A stretch of DNA of 64,000 nt from Thermorudis peleae (GTDB lineage Bacteria > Chloroflexota > Chloroflexia > Thermomicrobiales > Thermomicrobiaceae), in contig NZ_JQMP01000004.1 in NCBI RefSeq assembly GCF_000744775.1, positions 558,001 to 622,000 on the forward strand, given 5' to 3'. Below, in pieces: positions 1-9,608 of this stretch. Made by a program: the position numbers and the translations under genes. The notes below the pieces were generated by a model. It did no database searches. It was not told the DNA's origin and was given only the letters and a program-made list of their open reading frames with translations. Positions within the stretch are counted from its first letter, which is position 1. Each line of letters begins with the position of its first letter.

Positions 1-1
1 C

Positions 2-1837
2 GTCAAAGCACTGACGGGGATTGACCCAGATCGACTGCGTGAAGAAAAAGAACGCGAAATGACGATTGACCTCGGTTTTGCTTGGCTCACGTTGCCAAGC
101 GGCCGACGGGTCAGCATGATCGATGTGCCCGGCCATGAACGCTTCATCCGCAATATGCTGGCTGGAGTCGGTGGCTTCGACGCAGCGCTCCTCGTTATTG
201 CAGCTGACGAAGGGCCAATGCCCCAGACACGCGAGCACTTGGCTATTCTTGATCTTCTCGAGATTCGCCAGGGTATTGTTGCGATCACCAAACGTGACCT
301 TGTCGAGCCAGACTGGCTTGAGCTTGTGATGAATGAAACGATTGAACTGCTCCAAGGTACGACACTTGAAGGGGCACCGCTCATCCCAGTCTCGGCGATC
401 ACTGGCGAAGGCTTGGCGGAACTCATCCAGACGCTGGATACACTGCTGGCGACGCTTCCACCACATCCAGCAGACGGCAAGCCGCGCCTCGCAGTCGATC
501 GCGTCTTTACCATAGCGGGCTTTGGCACCGTTGTCACTGGCACACTTCGCGATGGGCCGCTTAGCGTTGGCCAAGAGATTGAGATTCTGCCTGCCGGGAA
601 ACGCGGGCGCATCCGCGGTTTACAACGCCATCGGGAAAAAGTTGAGCATGCCTCTCCTGGCGCCAGAACGGCGGTGAACATTAGCGGCATAGCCGTCGAG
701 GAGATCAGTCGAGGAGATGTGCTCACGATCCCAGGCTGGCTTACTCCAACCCAGCGGATCGACGCCCGGATCCGTTTGCTGGCAGATGCTCCAGCCATCC
801 TCGAGCAAGATGATGAAGTGATGCTCTTCATCGGGACAAGCGAGACGCTTGCACAACTCACGTTGCTGGATGCGGAGAAGCTCACCCCAGGCGATACTGG
901 TTGGGTCCAGCTCCGCCTGCGTAAACCGGTCGTCGCCGTTCGTGGGGATCGTTTCATCCTTCGTCGCCCCTCACCAAGTGCGACCTTGGGAGGCGGTGTG
1001 GTCGTGGACGCACACCCGCCGCGTCACCGGCGCTTTCATCCCGCAACAATTGCGACACTCGAACTGCTCGCTCGTGGTGAACCAGTGGAACTCGTCCGCC
1101 ACGCGCTCGCTGAGGAACCACGTGACGTTGCGACATTAACCCGGCAATTGACATTGCATGAGCACCATGTAGCGGACGCCCTTGAGGTACTGCAAGCACA
1201 AGGCGAAATCATTGCACTCGTATCCCCAACTCCACACACGCCGACGCTTTACCTTCAGCGGGAAGCGCTCGAAGCATGGCGTAGCCGTCTTGTTGCACTG
1301 TTAGCTGATTACCATCAACAGTATCCCTTGCGCCGTGGCATGCCGAAGGAAGCTGCCCGTAGCCAGCTCGAGATTGCACCGCGGGCGTTTGATGCACTTG
1401 TCGCAACATTCGCTGGCATGGGAGCAATCGTTGACGATGGTGATGTCCTCCGCCTGCCAACACACGCGATTCAATTGACTCCACAACAAGAGGCAGCAGC
1501 TCAGCGGTTGCTAGCCGCGCTGCATGAGACACCCTATACGCCACCGTCACCTTCGACGCTTGGTGTGGATCCAGAACTCGTCAATGCCCTGATTGAGCTT
1601 GGATACATCGTTCGTGTCGACGAAGATATCGTTTTCCCAACCGATGTTATGCAGGAAATCGAGCAAACGGTCCTGACGCTCATTGACGCAAACAATGGCC
1701 TGACGCTCGCGCAGTTCCGGGACCATTTCAATACGAGCCGCAAGTATGCACAGGCAGTTCTTGAATATCTCGATCGAAAGCGAGTGACACGTCGTGTCGG
1801 TGACGTACGAGTACGATATGCGCAACCCCAAAGCTAA
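2..1837 (+). CDS. selB: Selenocysteine-specific elongation factor SelB (5' end outside window)
   Basis: SelB is the EF-Tu-like GTPase that delivers Sec-tRNA(Sec) to the ribosome at UGA codons followed by a SECIS hairpin. The frame is open from the left edge, so roughly the first 20 residues including the P-loop are missing; the first visible residues run VKALTGIDPDRLREEK, then DVPGHERF (G3), ITKRD (G4) and SAITG (G5). EF-Tu-like domains 2 and 3 follow, with a C-terminal half of winged-helix type that in SelB binds the SECIS RNA. About 611 residues are visible, which fits a full-length SelB less its N-terminus. The likely selenoprotein near 14.4-15.1 kb shows that this gene has a target. The gene overlaps the next one by 20 bp. 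Confidence 0.95.
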   Translation, partial: VKALTGIDPDRLREEKEREMTIDLGFAWLTLPSGRRVSMIDVPGHERFIRNMLAGVGGFDAALLVIAADEGPMPQTREHLAILDLLEIRQGIVAITKRDLVEPDWLELVMNETIELLQGTTLEGAPLIPVSAITGEGLAELIQTLDTLLATLPPHPADGKPRLAVDRVFTIAGFGTVVTGTLRDGPLSVGQEIEILPAGKRGRIRGLQRHREKVEHASPGARTAVNISGIAVEEISRGDVLTIPGWLTPTQRIDARIRLLADAPAILEQDDEVMLFIGTSETLAQLTLLDAEKLTPGDTGWVQLRLRKPVVAVRGDRFILRRPSPSATLGGGVVVDAHPPRHRRFHPATIATLELLARGEPVELVRHALAEEPRDVATLTRQLTLHEHHVADALEVLQAQGEIIALVSPTPHTPTLYLQREALEAWRSRLVALLADYHQQYPLRRGMPKEAARSQLEIAPRAFDALVATFAGMGAIVDDGDVLRLPTHAIQLTPQQEAAAQRLLAALHETPYTPPSPSTLGVDPELVNALIELGYIVRVDEDIVFPTDVMQEIEQTVLTLIDANNGLTLAQFRDHFNTSRKYAQAVLEYLDRKRVTRRVGDVRVRYAQPQS

Positions 1838-2666
1838 TCTCCGTCCAGTTTTCCTCGCTCCCCACTATGACGATGTTGCGCTCTCGTGTGGAGGCACTGT
1901 CGCGCTCCTGGCCGAGCGCGGTCTGCGACCGGTTATCATCACGTGCTTCGGCGGTGAACCGCCAGCAACCTTAAGCGCATTCGCGCGATTCCAGCATCAG
2001 TGGCGAGGGCTCGACGATCACAACGCACTTGCTGTTCGCCGTCAAGAGGAACGTTCTGCTGCCACGTTGCTTGGCGCAGAGCCACTCTGGCTGGGCTTGC
2101 CAGACGCAATTTACCGTGGCGACCACTACCAAAGTGATGCCGAACTCTTTGGTGCAATCCATCCGGACGAGTGGTCACTGCTTGATGAACTCGAGCAGGC
2201 ACTGACGTCGCTCCTTGACAAGGCCGGTATTCAGCCCGCCTGGTATGCCGTGCCACTGGGCATCGGCAACCACGTTGATCACCAACTGGTTCGCCTGCTT
2301 GGTCAACGGCTTCGGGCACATGGACAGGTGGTTTGGAGCTATGAAGATTTCCCCTACGTCCTGTTGCCTGGTGGTGAAGACCAACGCCACGCGCTTGTGA
2401 CCCAATATTGCGAGCAAACGCCGTGGATGATCGAGCTGTCGGCCGAGCACCTTGAGCGCCGCATCGCCGCTATCGCCTGCTACGAGTCGCAACTCGCAGT
2501 TATCTTTCGTGATCTTGGCGACCCAGCAGAAGCAGTGAAGCGCGCAGCGCAGCGCGTGCGACAGGGACAATTGATAGAGCGGCTTTGGCTTTTACGTTCA
2601 CGCGTAAAAGAGCATTCCGAGGCCATAGCCCACGTTCCGTGGCTCCTGAGCCAACCCGAGCACTGA
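1818..2666 (+). CDS. PIG-L/LmbE-family deacetylase
   Basis: This is a zinc-dependent N-deacetylase of the LmbE/PIG-L superfamily, which acts on N-acetylglucosamine-type substrates such as mycothiol or bacillithiol precursors and glycolipids; the substrate here is unknown. The metal-binding motif PHYDDVALSCGG lies near the N-terminus and a second motif, NHVDHQ, near residue 155. The length of about 282 residues is normal. I chose the ATG at 1818; a GTG at 1794 in the same frame would lengthen the overlap with selB, and neither has a strong ribosome site. The last 69 bp overlap the 3' end of the convergent carboxypeptidase gene, so the two transcripts must be antisense there. Confidence 0.85.
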   Translation: MRNPKANLRPVFLAPHYDDVALSCGGTVALLAERGLRPVIITCFGGEPPATLSAFARFQHQWRGLDDHNALAVRRQEERSAATLLGAEPLWLGLPDAIYRGDHYQSDAELFGAIHPDEWSLLDELEQALTSLLDKAGIQPAWYAVPLGIGNHVDHQLVRLLGQRLRAHGQVVWSYEDFPYVLLPGGEDQRHALVTQYCEQTPWMIELSAEHLERRIAAIACYESQLAVIFRDLGDPAEAVKRAAQRVRQGQLIERLWLLRSRVKEHSEAIAHVPWLLSQPEH

Positions 2667-4295
2667 CGACAGTGTCGCTGTCTGTAGCCAATGGAGATAG
2701 TGCTGACCAATATTGCCCATTTCGACTTGCCATCCTGGTGGATTATCCGGCGTATAGCTTAAACAGCGACGTTCAAAGCACTGGATTAGTACGTCGTGGA
2801 CACGCCCTCCTACCGGTACCCGTACCCAGTACGGATCCGTGATCGGCAGACCAAGAAGCGCAACCGGAGGATTGAGCAGCGGTTCGGAGCGGACATGGCC
2901 GGCAACTTGCACAAGTCCCCACTGGGCAGTGAAGCTCGCAAAGACATCAGCAATCCCGTGTCCAGTGGCTGGATCAGGCGCTCCCGCATGGACGTTGTAC
3001 ACTGCAAGCTGCGGATCATCCGTCACTGTACCATTCGCAGTAAGCACTTGGGTAATGACCGAACCGGGTGGTGGGGCTGGAGCCGATAAGAGTGGCCGGA
3101 GCGTGGCATACGTCGGTGATCCCGCTACGACATCACCAGCAACTGGAATGGCAGCAGGGCCAAGTGCAATAAACTGGCTATCGCCAATCTGTCGCTGGCC
3201 AGTAATCATTTCCCACGCGAGCCGGCCCCCCGTGATCGCCCAGCGAGCGTCGATCGGTTGATCAGGATGTGTCAACTCCATACGCCCCTTATCAAAATAC
3301 TGTACCCACCGCTCGCCACCGGGTGATTCCTGATATGACTCGCTCACGACACCACTGATTGGATTGCCCCAGAGCCACGTACGATGATCAAGACCAGCTG
3401 CGACCGGTCCATCAACACGGTCATGCCACCACGCGAAAAGCGCAGCTGCCCGCTCAGGAGTCGTGATGGGATCGAGCAGCACCCAGCCAGCATTCAGCAA
3501 GGCAGCGCCGTCAGCAAACCAGGCATCGCCAGTTGAATGAAGCAACACTACAATTTCGCGTTTGCCAGCGCGCTCGGCAACCAGCACCAGACACCGACCA
3601 GCATTGTCTGTCCAGCCAGTTTTGCCCCCGATCAAGCCAGGATAGCTGCCGAGCAACTGGTTCGTATTCTGGAGCGTGAAGCCCTCAGCGCTGTAGCGGA
3701 GTGTGCCAAAGATAGTAACGAGCGTTGGATTGTTCAGCACAGCGCGCGCAAGTAAAGCAAGGTCATACGCGGAGCTGTAGTGGCCATCCGCATCTAAGCC
3801 ATGCGGATTGATGTACTGCGTATCGCTCATGCCAAGGCTCGCTGCCCGAGCATTCATCCAGTCGATAAATTGCTGGCGTGCAAGCGCGCTCTCCTGAGCG
3901 GGACTACCGCCAACAGCCCGGGCAATAGCCATTGCAGCGTCATTGCCACTGCGAAGGAGCAGACCATAGAGCAACGTCCGTAAGGTTACCTGTTGCCCAG
4001 GAACGAGTCCCATCGATGACTCGCCAATTACATCCCCCGAGGTAATTGTGACAACTTGGTCGAGATTCCCTCGCTCCACCGCAACGAGCGCAGTCATCAA
4101 CTTCGTCAAGCTTGCCATCGCTCGACGCTCATGGCTCGCTTGCTCGGCAAGCACCTTACCAGAATCGGCATCCATAATGACCCAGCTTGTAGCAGCGACC
4201 GCTGGTAACGATGCCGCCTGGACTGGGCTTACCTGCAGGAAAAGAGTCAGCAAGCAGCCAAGAAAGACGTATTGCCACTGCCGTCGGTTGATCAT
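2598..4295 (-). CDS. Secreted D-alanyl-D-alanine carboxypeptidase (peptidase S11) with Chloroflexota C-terminal tail
   Basis: This penicillin-binding-protein type serine peptidase trims D-Ala from peptidoglycan peptides outside the membrane. The ATG at 4295 has a GAGGAGGGG ribosome site six bases upstream and opens a signal peptide (MINRRQWQYVFLGCLLTLFL, then cleavage near VQA-AS). The three active-site motifs are present: SLTK at about residue 62, SGN at about 116 and KTG at about 225. After about residue 290 comes an extra region with VQYFDKGRMELTHP (about 331) and CFERRCLSYTPDNPP (about 506), the aromatic repeat type often appended to secreted proteins in Chloroflexota. The total of 565 residues is longer than a plain DacA. 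The family assignment is firm; the role of the tail is unknown. Confidence 0.9.
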   Translation of the reverse strand: MINRRQWQYVFLGCLLTLFLQVSPVQAASLPAVAATSWVIMDADSGKVLAEQASHERRAMASLTKLMTALVAVERGNLDQVVTITSGDVIGESSMGLVPGQQVTLRTLLYGLLLRSGNDAAMAIARAVGGSPAQESALARQQFIDWMNARAASLGMSDTQYINPHGLDADGHYSSAYDLALLARAVLNNPTLVTIFGTLRYSAEGFTLQNTNQLLGSYPGLIGGKTGWTDNAGRCLVLVAERAGKREIVVLLHSTGDAWFADGAALLNAGWVLLDPITTPERAAALFAWWHDRVDGPVAAGLDHRTWLWGNPISGVVSESYQESPGGERWVQYFDKGRMELTHPDQPIDARWAITGGRLAWEMITGQRQIGDSQFIALGPAAIPVAGDVVAGSPTYATLRPLLSAPAPPPGSVITQVLTANGTVTDDPQLAVYNVHAGAPDPATGHGIADVFASFTAQWGLVQVAGHVRSEPLLNPPVALLGLPITDPYWVRVPVGGRVHDVLIQCFERRCLSYTPDNPPGWQVEMGNIGQHYLHWLQTATLSSVLGLAQEPRNVGYGLGMLFYA

Positions 4296-4377
4296 TTGCC
4301 CCTCCTCAAGGCCGATCATCGCAGACTGCCGCAACGACGGCAAGTGGCAACCCGATACGCCAGTGCAGACCACAAGG

Positions 4378-5625
4378 TCAAAATAGTGGCAATTGCGGGA
4401 AGGACTGCCCTAGCACCGCTTGCGGGTCAGCCTCAAGCCAGCCGGCAAGCACAGTGGCATAGACGCTTCGAAAATCGACGGCAAACTTCAGGTTGCCGTT
4501 CTCATCGAGGTTCTGCAAGTCAGGAGGTTCACCGTAGATCCCACTCTTCACTCCTGGCCCAACAACGAACAATGGAGCAGCTGTGCCATGGTCAGTGCCA
4601 TGACTCGCATTTTCTTTTACACGCCGGCCAAACTCTGACCAGGTCATAACGAGCGTATTCTGGGCATGCCCTTTGGCCTGGAGATCTGCATAAAACGCTG
4701 CGACAGCATCGCCCAAAGTCTTCAGCAATTGAGCATGGTGATCTGCTTGGAGTGCATGGGTGTCGAATCCTCCAAGAATGATGTAGCCAATCCGCAGACC
4801 ATAGCCGCCAGTGATCAATGCCGCGAAAAGCTTCAACCCATCAGCAAGTGAGGTTGAGGGATAGGACACACTTGGCTGGTAGCTCGTAAGTACCTGTTGC
4901 ATCTGGACGCTGGCGAGGGCAGCGCTCTCGGCAGTAGCCTGAAGCAGTGCTGCGTATGGGGCCGGTGGCTGATATGCCTGGTAAAGCTGGCGCAAGGCTG
5001 CTTCACGTGCTTTGGTAAGGCTCACTGAACGAGGATCGGCTTCGAGCCGAAACTATTTGGGATTTTCTAGCACAGGTGGAGGGGTTGGCGGGCAGCAGAG
5101 TGCTGGCGGGAGCGTCGCCCCCAGCGCAACGGTGCTCAGCGGGTGTCCTTGACTATCCACCAATCCCTCGACCAACTTTGATAACCAGCCATCGTGTCGC
5201 GCCAGCTATGGATCCGCCGTTTGCCAAATATCCATCGCCTGAAAATGGGAAAGGCTGGGATGGTCATAACCGACGCCGTCAATGATCGCGAGTTGCCCTT
5301 GCGACCAGAGTGAGTGCAACGCACTGAGCGAAGGATGCAAGCCAAGTTGATCATTTAACGGGATGACTGATTCCGGGGCAATCGCCAAAGTTGGTCGGGC
5401 AGCATAATACTCACCGCTCTGGTACGGGATGACCGTGTTCAATCCATCATTCCCGCCAGCAAGTTGAATGATAATGAGCGTGCGATCCAGCACTGCAGCA
5501 TTGGGCCCGGACACACGGTGATCAGCAGCTGCCACTTCAAGTGCTCGCGCAAAGAGGTTTGGCATAACGATGCCACTCGCGAGTGAAACCACTGAGGCAC
5601 GAAGCAATTCACGCCGGGAGAGCAC
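4378..5625 (-). pseudogene. DUF1501 family secreted protein interrupted by two in-frame UAG codons
   Basis: The reading frame runs 416 codons from a GTG with an AAGGAGGTG ribosome site at 5625 to 4378, and is a DUF1501 protein throughout: twin-arginine-like start (MLSRRELLRAS), IIQLAGGNDGLNTVIPY, HPSLSHFQAMDIWQTADP, then GWLSKLVEGLVDSQG, FRLEADPRS, and the C-terminal block TLVMTWSEFGRRVKENASHG. The frame is broken only by TAG at 5208-5206 (codon 140) and TAG at 5055-5053 (codon 191), with no frameshift. It lies 11 bp after DUF1800, its usual partner. UAG ends other genes here (17030-18187, 18272-19852), so the simplest reading is a recent pseudogene; read-through or sequence error remain possible. 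Without suppression only a 139-residue N-terminal piece would be made. Confidence 0.8.
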
Positions 5626-5636
5626 GTGACACCTCC

Positions 5637-7070
5637 TTAGTTTAGGTGATACTCAGGCAGAGCGAGAAAAAGATAGACAAGGCTACGACCTTGCTGATCA
5701 AGCCATTGATCCGGACTTTGGTGATATGCTGCAGCTGGACCAGCATGGTCATAGAGAATCTGACGCTGCGGATCAGCGAGTTGCCCGTCAACGAAGACCT
5801 CTGCGAGACGATCAACGACTCCTTGTGGGTCTTGGGGTAGCGGATCACCAAGCAGCGAATGGAAATCAAACTGCACCATCGCGCGCTGGGTTACGAGCGT
5901 ATTCGCTGCATTCAGACGGGCTAGCCACGTTCCACTGTTAAGCCAGCTTGTTCCCCCAGGCCACCCGGCAACATTCGGCGGAGCAAAGAGATCTTGGCCC
6001 ATCAGCTTGAGTGCTTGGGGAGCAAATTGCAGATTCCCATGAGCTCCAAGTTGACGGATCGCTCCTACAAGATATTCAACGGGAGATTTGATGAGAGAGC
6101 GGTAGGCACTCGGTTCACGAAACTCTGGCAGCAACAATATATCCTTTACTGCCGCCTTGATTGAATAATTTGTCTTTTGGAGCGTCGTCGCAATTCGTTG
6201 CACGAGATCTGGTGATGGCGTTGGCGTGACAAAGAAGCGCAGGAGTTTTGTCGCAAGGAAAGGAGCAGTGGCAGGTTGCTCGAGGATGATGTCAACAATA
6301 TCATCCGGGCCAAAATTTCCGGTGCGCCCCAAAAAGGTTTTGGAACCACGATCATGCTGTGAAGGAACGAAGGCCGAGACATAGTCATTGCCGTCTTTGC
6401 GGAGGACGAGGCCGGTAAAGGCACGAGCCGCTTCCCGAACATCGACTTCAGTGTAATGGCCAGGCCCCATGGTAAAGAGCTCCATTAACTCCCGAGCATA
6501 GTTCTCATTCGGGTGACCAACACGATTCTCTGCAAGATCAAGCCAGCGCATCATGGCGACATCGCGTGAAATTCCCTTCAAAATGACCCCATAATTGTCC
6601 AGCGCGTGCTCACGGAAAAACTGATTCTGGCGTATCATCTCGCTTGGTGTCGCCTTGCCCAACGACGAAGTTAAGAGGCCATGCCAAAACAGCGTCATCT
6701 TCTCTTCAAGTGGCCGTGCGGTGTATGCCATGCGCACAAGCCACCATAAGCGAATACCGTTTGGTGTTGTGAGGTCGAAGTGGTACTGAGCGAGGAGTGC
6801 TTCAAGATCGTGATTGGCAACCTGTTCGTAGTTAACCAAACGACCAACAGCATTATCCCATCCGAGGCTCTGCCAGGTCGTCACTTCATTCGGCGCAAGA
6901 CCAAAACCGGCTCGACGCAGGAGATGGCGGAATAATGTTCGCTCATCGAGCGAGGAAGAGGAAACGCGCGAATCAGCATAGTAGGCGGCAAGAAGCGCAC
7001 TTAAGCCAGCAGCAACAAGCCCAGCGACAGCTTTGCGCCGACGAAGCGGTTGTTGCAGTAAGCGTTCCAC
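5637..7070 (-). CDS. DUF1800 family protein
   Basis: The protein belongs to the large DUF1800 family, usually exported and almost always encoded beside a DUF1501 protein; biochemical function is not established. It starts at a GTG (7070) behind AGAGGAG and has an N-terminal hydrophobic stretch (AVAGLVAAGLSALLAAYYA) that probably exports or anchors it. Family blocks visible are LFRHLLRRAGFG, PLEEKMTLFWHGLLTSS, NENYARELMELFTMG, and FLATKLLRFFVTPTPS. At 477 residues it is full length and uninterrupted, in contrast to its broken DUF1501 neighbour. Its stop codon overlaps the ribosome site of that gene, so they were built as one transcription unit. Confidence 0.85.
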   Translation of the reverse strand: MERLLQQPLRRRKAVAGLVAAGLSALLAAYYADSRVSSSSLDERTLFRHLLRRAGFGLAPNEVTTWQSLGWDNAVGRLVNYEQVANHDLEALLAQYHFDLTTPNGIRLWWLVRMAYTARPLEEKMTLFWHGLLTSSLGKATPSEMIRQNQFFREHALDNYGVILKGISRDVAMMRWLDLAENRVGHPNENYARELMELFTMGPGHYTEVDVREAARAFTGLVLRKDGNDYVSAFVPSQHDRGSKTFLGRTGNFGPDDIVDIILEQPATAPFLATKLLRFFVTPTPSPDLVQRIATTLQKTNYSIKAAVKDILLLPEFREPSAYRSLIKSPVEYLVGAIRQLGAHGNLQFAPQALKLMGQDLFAPPNVAGWPGGTSWLNSGTWLARLNAANTLVTQRAMVQFDFHSLLGDPLPQDPQGVVDRLAEVFVDGQLADPQRQILYDHAGPAAAYHQSPDQWLDQQGRSLVYLFLALPEYHLN

Positions 7071-7159
7071 AGCTGCTCCTCTTCTTTCGATTCCAGAATG
7101 AACCTAATCAGCAACTGTAACAGCGATGTAAACAGAGCAGCCAGGAACGCGGGATGTTT

Positions 7160-7687
7160 TCATCGATCTGTTGTCTGTGAGGCGATCGCGACCATATCGA
7201 GTTGGGCGAGCACACTCGCCATCTCAAGGGCTGCGAGCGCTGCCTCGGCTCCCTTATTCGCCATGCGTGTCCCAGCACGTTCGATTGCTTGTTCGATCGT
7301 GTCGGTGGTCAGCACGCCAAAAATGACCGGTACGCCCGTCTCGAGGGCAACATTCGCGATCCCCTTCGAGACTTCTGCTGCAACGTAATCGAAGTGCGGC
7401 GTTGACCCGCGTATCACCGCCCCAAGGCAAATCACGGCATGATAGCGCTGGCTCTGCGCAAGCCGTTTGGCGACGAGCGGCAACTCAAACGCGCCAGGAG
7501 TCCAGACAACATCAACTGCTGAGAGATCCGTTTCATGCCGAGCAAGCGCATCGAGCGCACCCTCGAGCAGCTTACTCGTGATGAAGTCGTTGTATCGGCT
7601 TACAATAATCGCAAAACGGCGATCACGACCGTTGAGTAGGCCAGCAATGGTGCGTGGGTGGCTACCATTTGTTGAAAGCAGTGTCAT
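7160..7687 (-). CDS. ribH: 6,7-dimethyl-8-ribityllumazine synthase
   Basis: RibH condenses 5-amino-6-ribitylaminouracil with 3,4-dihydroxy-2-butanone 4-phosphate to give the direct precursor of riboflavin, usually as a 60-mer shell. Family blocks are [51 protein letters not shown] (catalytic His in the TPHFDY segment) and [17 protein letters not shown] place the start at ATG 7687, six bases after TAGGAGG; ATG 7693 abuts that site too closely. The length is 175 residues. It is the last gene of the rib operon, beginning 10 bp after ribBA ends. Confidence 0.95.
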   Translation of the reverse strand: MTLLSTNGSHPRTIAGLLNGRDRRFAIIVSRYNDFITSKLLEGALDALARHETDLSAVDVVWTPGAFELPLVAKRLAQSQRYHAVICLGAVIRGSTPHFDYVAAEVSKGIANVALETGVPVIFGVLTTDTIEQAIERAGTRMANKGAEAALAALEMASVLAQLDMVAIASQTTDR

Positions 7688-7697
7688 CGCCATCCTC

Positions 7698-8942
7698 CTA
7701 TTCAGCTGCTGCACTGACGCGAGGCGACAATTCTCCGAGCAGGTGACCAAGTTTGGTGCGCTTTGTCTCAAGGTAATGCCGGTTGTGGTCATTTGGGGGA
7801 ATCACAAGCGGCACCCGCACAACACTCGCAAAGCCATAGCAGGCGAGGGCACGCAATTTGGCTGGGTTATTCGTCAGCAGTTGCACATGCTGCACGCCAA
7901 GATCATGGAGGATGATCGCAGCTGCTCGATAATCGCGGGCATCAACTGGCAATCCAAGGCGCAGGTTCGCTTCGACCGTATCGAGGCCTTCTGCATCCTG
8001 AACATGGTACGCCCGGAGCTTGTTGACTAAGCCAATGCCGCGCCCCTCCTGGCGAAGGTAGACCAGTACGCCGCGACCGTGCTGTCCAATCCGCTCCAGG
8101 GCCGCCTCCAGCTGGGCACCACAATCACAGCGCAGGGAGCCGAATACATCACCGGTGAGGCATTCAGAATGAAGACGGACAAGCACCGGCTGTCCATCGT
8201 CAACAGCCCCGCACCAGAGCGCCAGGTCGATCTCATCGCTACCAATGCGACGATAGGCTCGGAGTGAAAAGGTCCCGTATCGGGTTGGCAGCTGCGTTTC
8301 GGCGACACGTTGGGCAAGTCGCTCGTGGGCAATACGGTAGGCAACGATGTCAGCGACATGCACGATGGGAATATCATGCTCGGCAGCAAAGCGCTCTAAC
8401 TCGGGTAATCGGGCCATCTGGCCATCGGCACGCATGACTTCGCACAGGGCTGCAACAGGATGCAAGCCAGCTAACCGTGCGAGGTCAACTGAGGCTTCTG
8501 TCTGTCCACCGCGTTCAAGCACGCCACCTGGACGAGCACGCAAGGGGAAGACGTGCCCAGGCGTGACGAAGTCGGCGCGTGTCGCTGTGGGGTCGGCCAG
8601 TTTCCGAATGGTTGTCGCACGATCATAGGCTGAAATCCCTGTTGTTACCCCATAGCGCGCCTCGACCGACACCAGGAACGCGGTCCCAAATGGCGCTTCA
8701 TCTTCACTCGGAGCGACCATTGGTCGGAGCCCAAGCCGGTCAGCCCACTCCGGCGCCATGGGAACACAGATTAAGCCGCGTGCTTCGCGCGCCATGAAGG
8801 CAACGGTCTCAGGAGTAACAAATTGAGCAGCAATGGCCAGATCGCCCTCATTTTCTCGGTCAGCGTCGTCAACGATGAGCACGAAGCCACCAGACCGAAA
8901 CGCAGCGCATGCACGCTCAACACGCTCCCAACGCTCATCCAT
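7698..8942 (-). CDS. ribBA: Bifunctional 3,4-dihydroxy-2-butanone-4-phosphate synthase / GTP cyclohydrolase II
   Basis: The N-terminal RibB domain makes DHBP from ribulose 5-phosphate ([42 protein letters not shown]); the C-terminal RibA domain opens GTP ([20 protein letters not shown] with zinc-binding cysteines, and [11 protein letters not shown]). Both active-site sets are intact, so this is a true fusion with two working halves. The start at ATG 8942 is embedded in the ribE stop codon (TAATG), which indicates translational coupling. The protein is 414 residues. Confidence 0.96.
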   Translation of the reverse strand: MDERWERVERACAAFRSGGFVLIVDDADRENEGDLAIAAQFVTPETVAFMAREARGLICVPMAPEWADRLGLRPMVAPSEDEAPFGTAFLVSVEARYGVTTGISAYDRATTIRKLADPTATRADFVTPGHVFPLRARPGGVLERGGQTEASVDLARLAGLHPVAALCEVMRADGQMARLPELERFAAEHDIPIVHVADIVAYRIAHERLAQRVAETQLPTRYGTFSLRAYRRIGSDEIDLALWCGAVDDGQPVLVRLHSECLTGDVFGSLRCDCGAQLEAALERIGQHGRGVLVYLRQEGRGIGLVNKLRAYHVQDAEGLDTVEANLRLGLPVDARDYRAAAIILHDLGVQHVQLLTNNPAKLRALACYGFASVVRVPLVIPPNDHNRHYLETKRTKLGHLLGELSPRVSAAAE

Positions 8943-9595
8943 TAGTGCGCCTCCCAAAAGCCAGCCCGCACAAGCAACTCAGGCGTCACGCCATCAGGCG
9001 CGGCTGACTGTGCCGCCAATAACCGCTCGACATACTTGGCCATGACATCAACTTCGAGATTGACCAGCGCGCCAACCGGCTTCTGCGGCAGCGTAATATG
9101 CTGCTGGGTATACCGTACGAGTGAGACACTCAACCCGTCAGGATGCACCGTCATAATGGTCAAGCTGGCGCCATCAACTGCAATGTAGCCGCGCTCGACG
9201 AGGTAGCGCTGAATCGCCGGGGGAACAGTAATGCGTACAATCATGGCTTCACCATGGGGCTGCTTGCTGGTGATGCGGCCAACGCCATCGACATGCCCCT
9301 GGACGTAGTGACCGCCGAGCCGGCCATTCACAGCAAGCGCTCGTTCGAGATTGACCCGATCACCGGGCTTGAGCTGGCCGAGCGTCGTTCGTTCCAACGT
9401 GACAGGCTGAAGTCCTACGGTAAACCCGTCAGTGGTGCAATCCGTCACGGTGAGACAGACGCCATCGACACTGATACTGTCGCCCAGGCGCGTGCCCTCG
9501 AGCACCGTTCGGCACGCAATCGTGATCTCAGCCCCACCGGGGCGATGGACAACGCGGCGCACCGTACCGACTTCTTCAATAATGCCTGTGAACAT
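8942..9595 (-). CDS. ribE: Riboflavin synthase, alpha subunit
   Basis: The enzyme dismutates two 6,7-dimethyl-8-ribityllumazine molecules into riboflavin and the RibH substrate. It has the classical two tandem lumazine-binding barrels: MFTGIIEEVGTV opens the first, and GHYVQGHVDGVGRI the second. Its 217 residues match the family. The ATG at 9595 lies six bases behind a GGAGGG site, 13 bp after the ribD stop, and its own stop overlaps the start of ribBA. Confidence 0.95.
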   Translation of the reverse strand: MFTGIIEEVGTVRRVVHRPGGAEITIACRTVLEGTRLGDSISVDGVCLTVTDCTTDGFTVGLQPVTLERTTLGQLKPGDRVNLERALAVNGRLGGHYVQGHVDGVGRITSKQPHGEAMIVRITVPPAIQRYLVERGYIAVDGASLTIMTVHPDGLSVSLVRYTQQHITLPQKPVGALVNLEVDVMAKYVERLLAAQSAAPDGVTPELLVRAGFWEAH

Positions 9596-9608
9596 CCTGT
9601 ATCCCTCC

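Noticed and set aside
5026-5208. Selenocysteine or pyrrolysine as explanation of the stops in the DUF1501 gene
   Set aside because: The codons are UAG, not UGA, and nothing here suggests pyrrolysine genes; the residues at these places are not catalytic in the family as far as I know.
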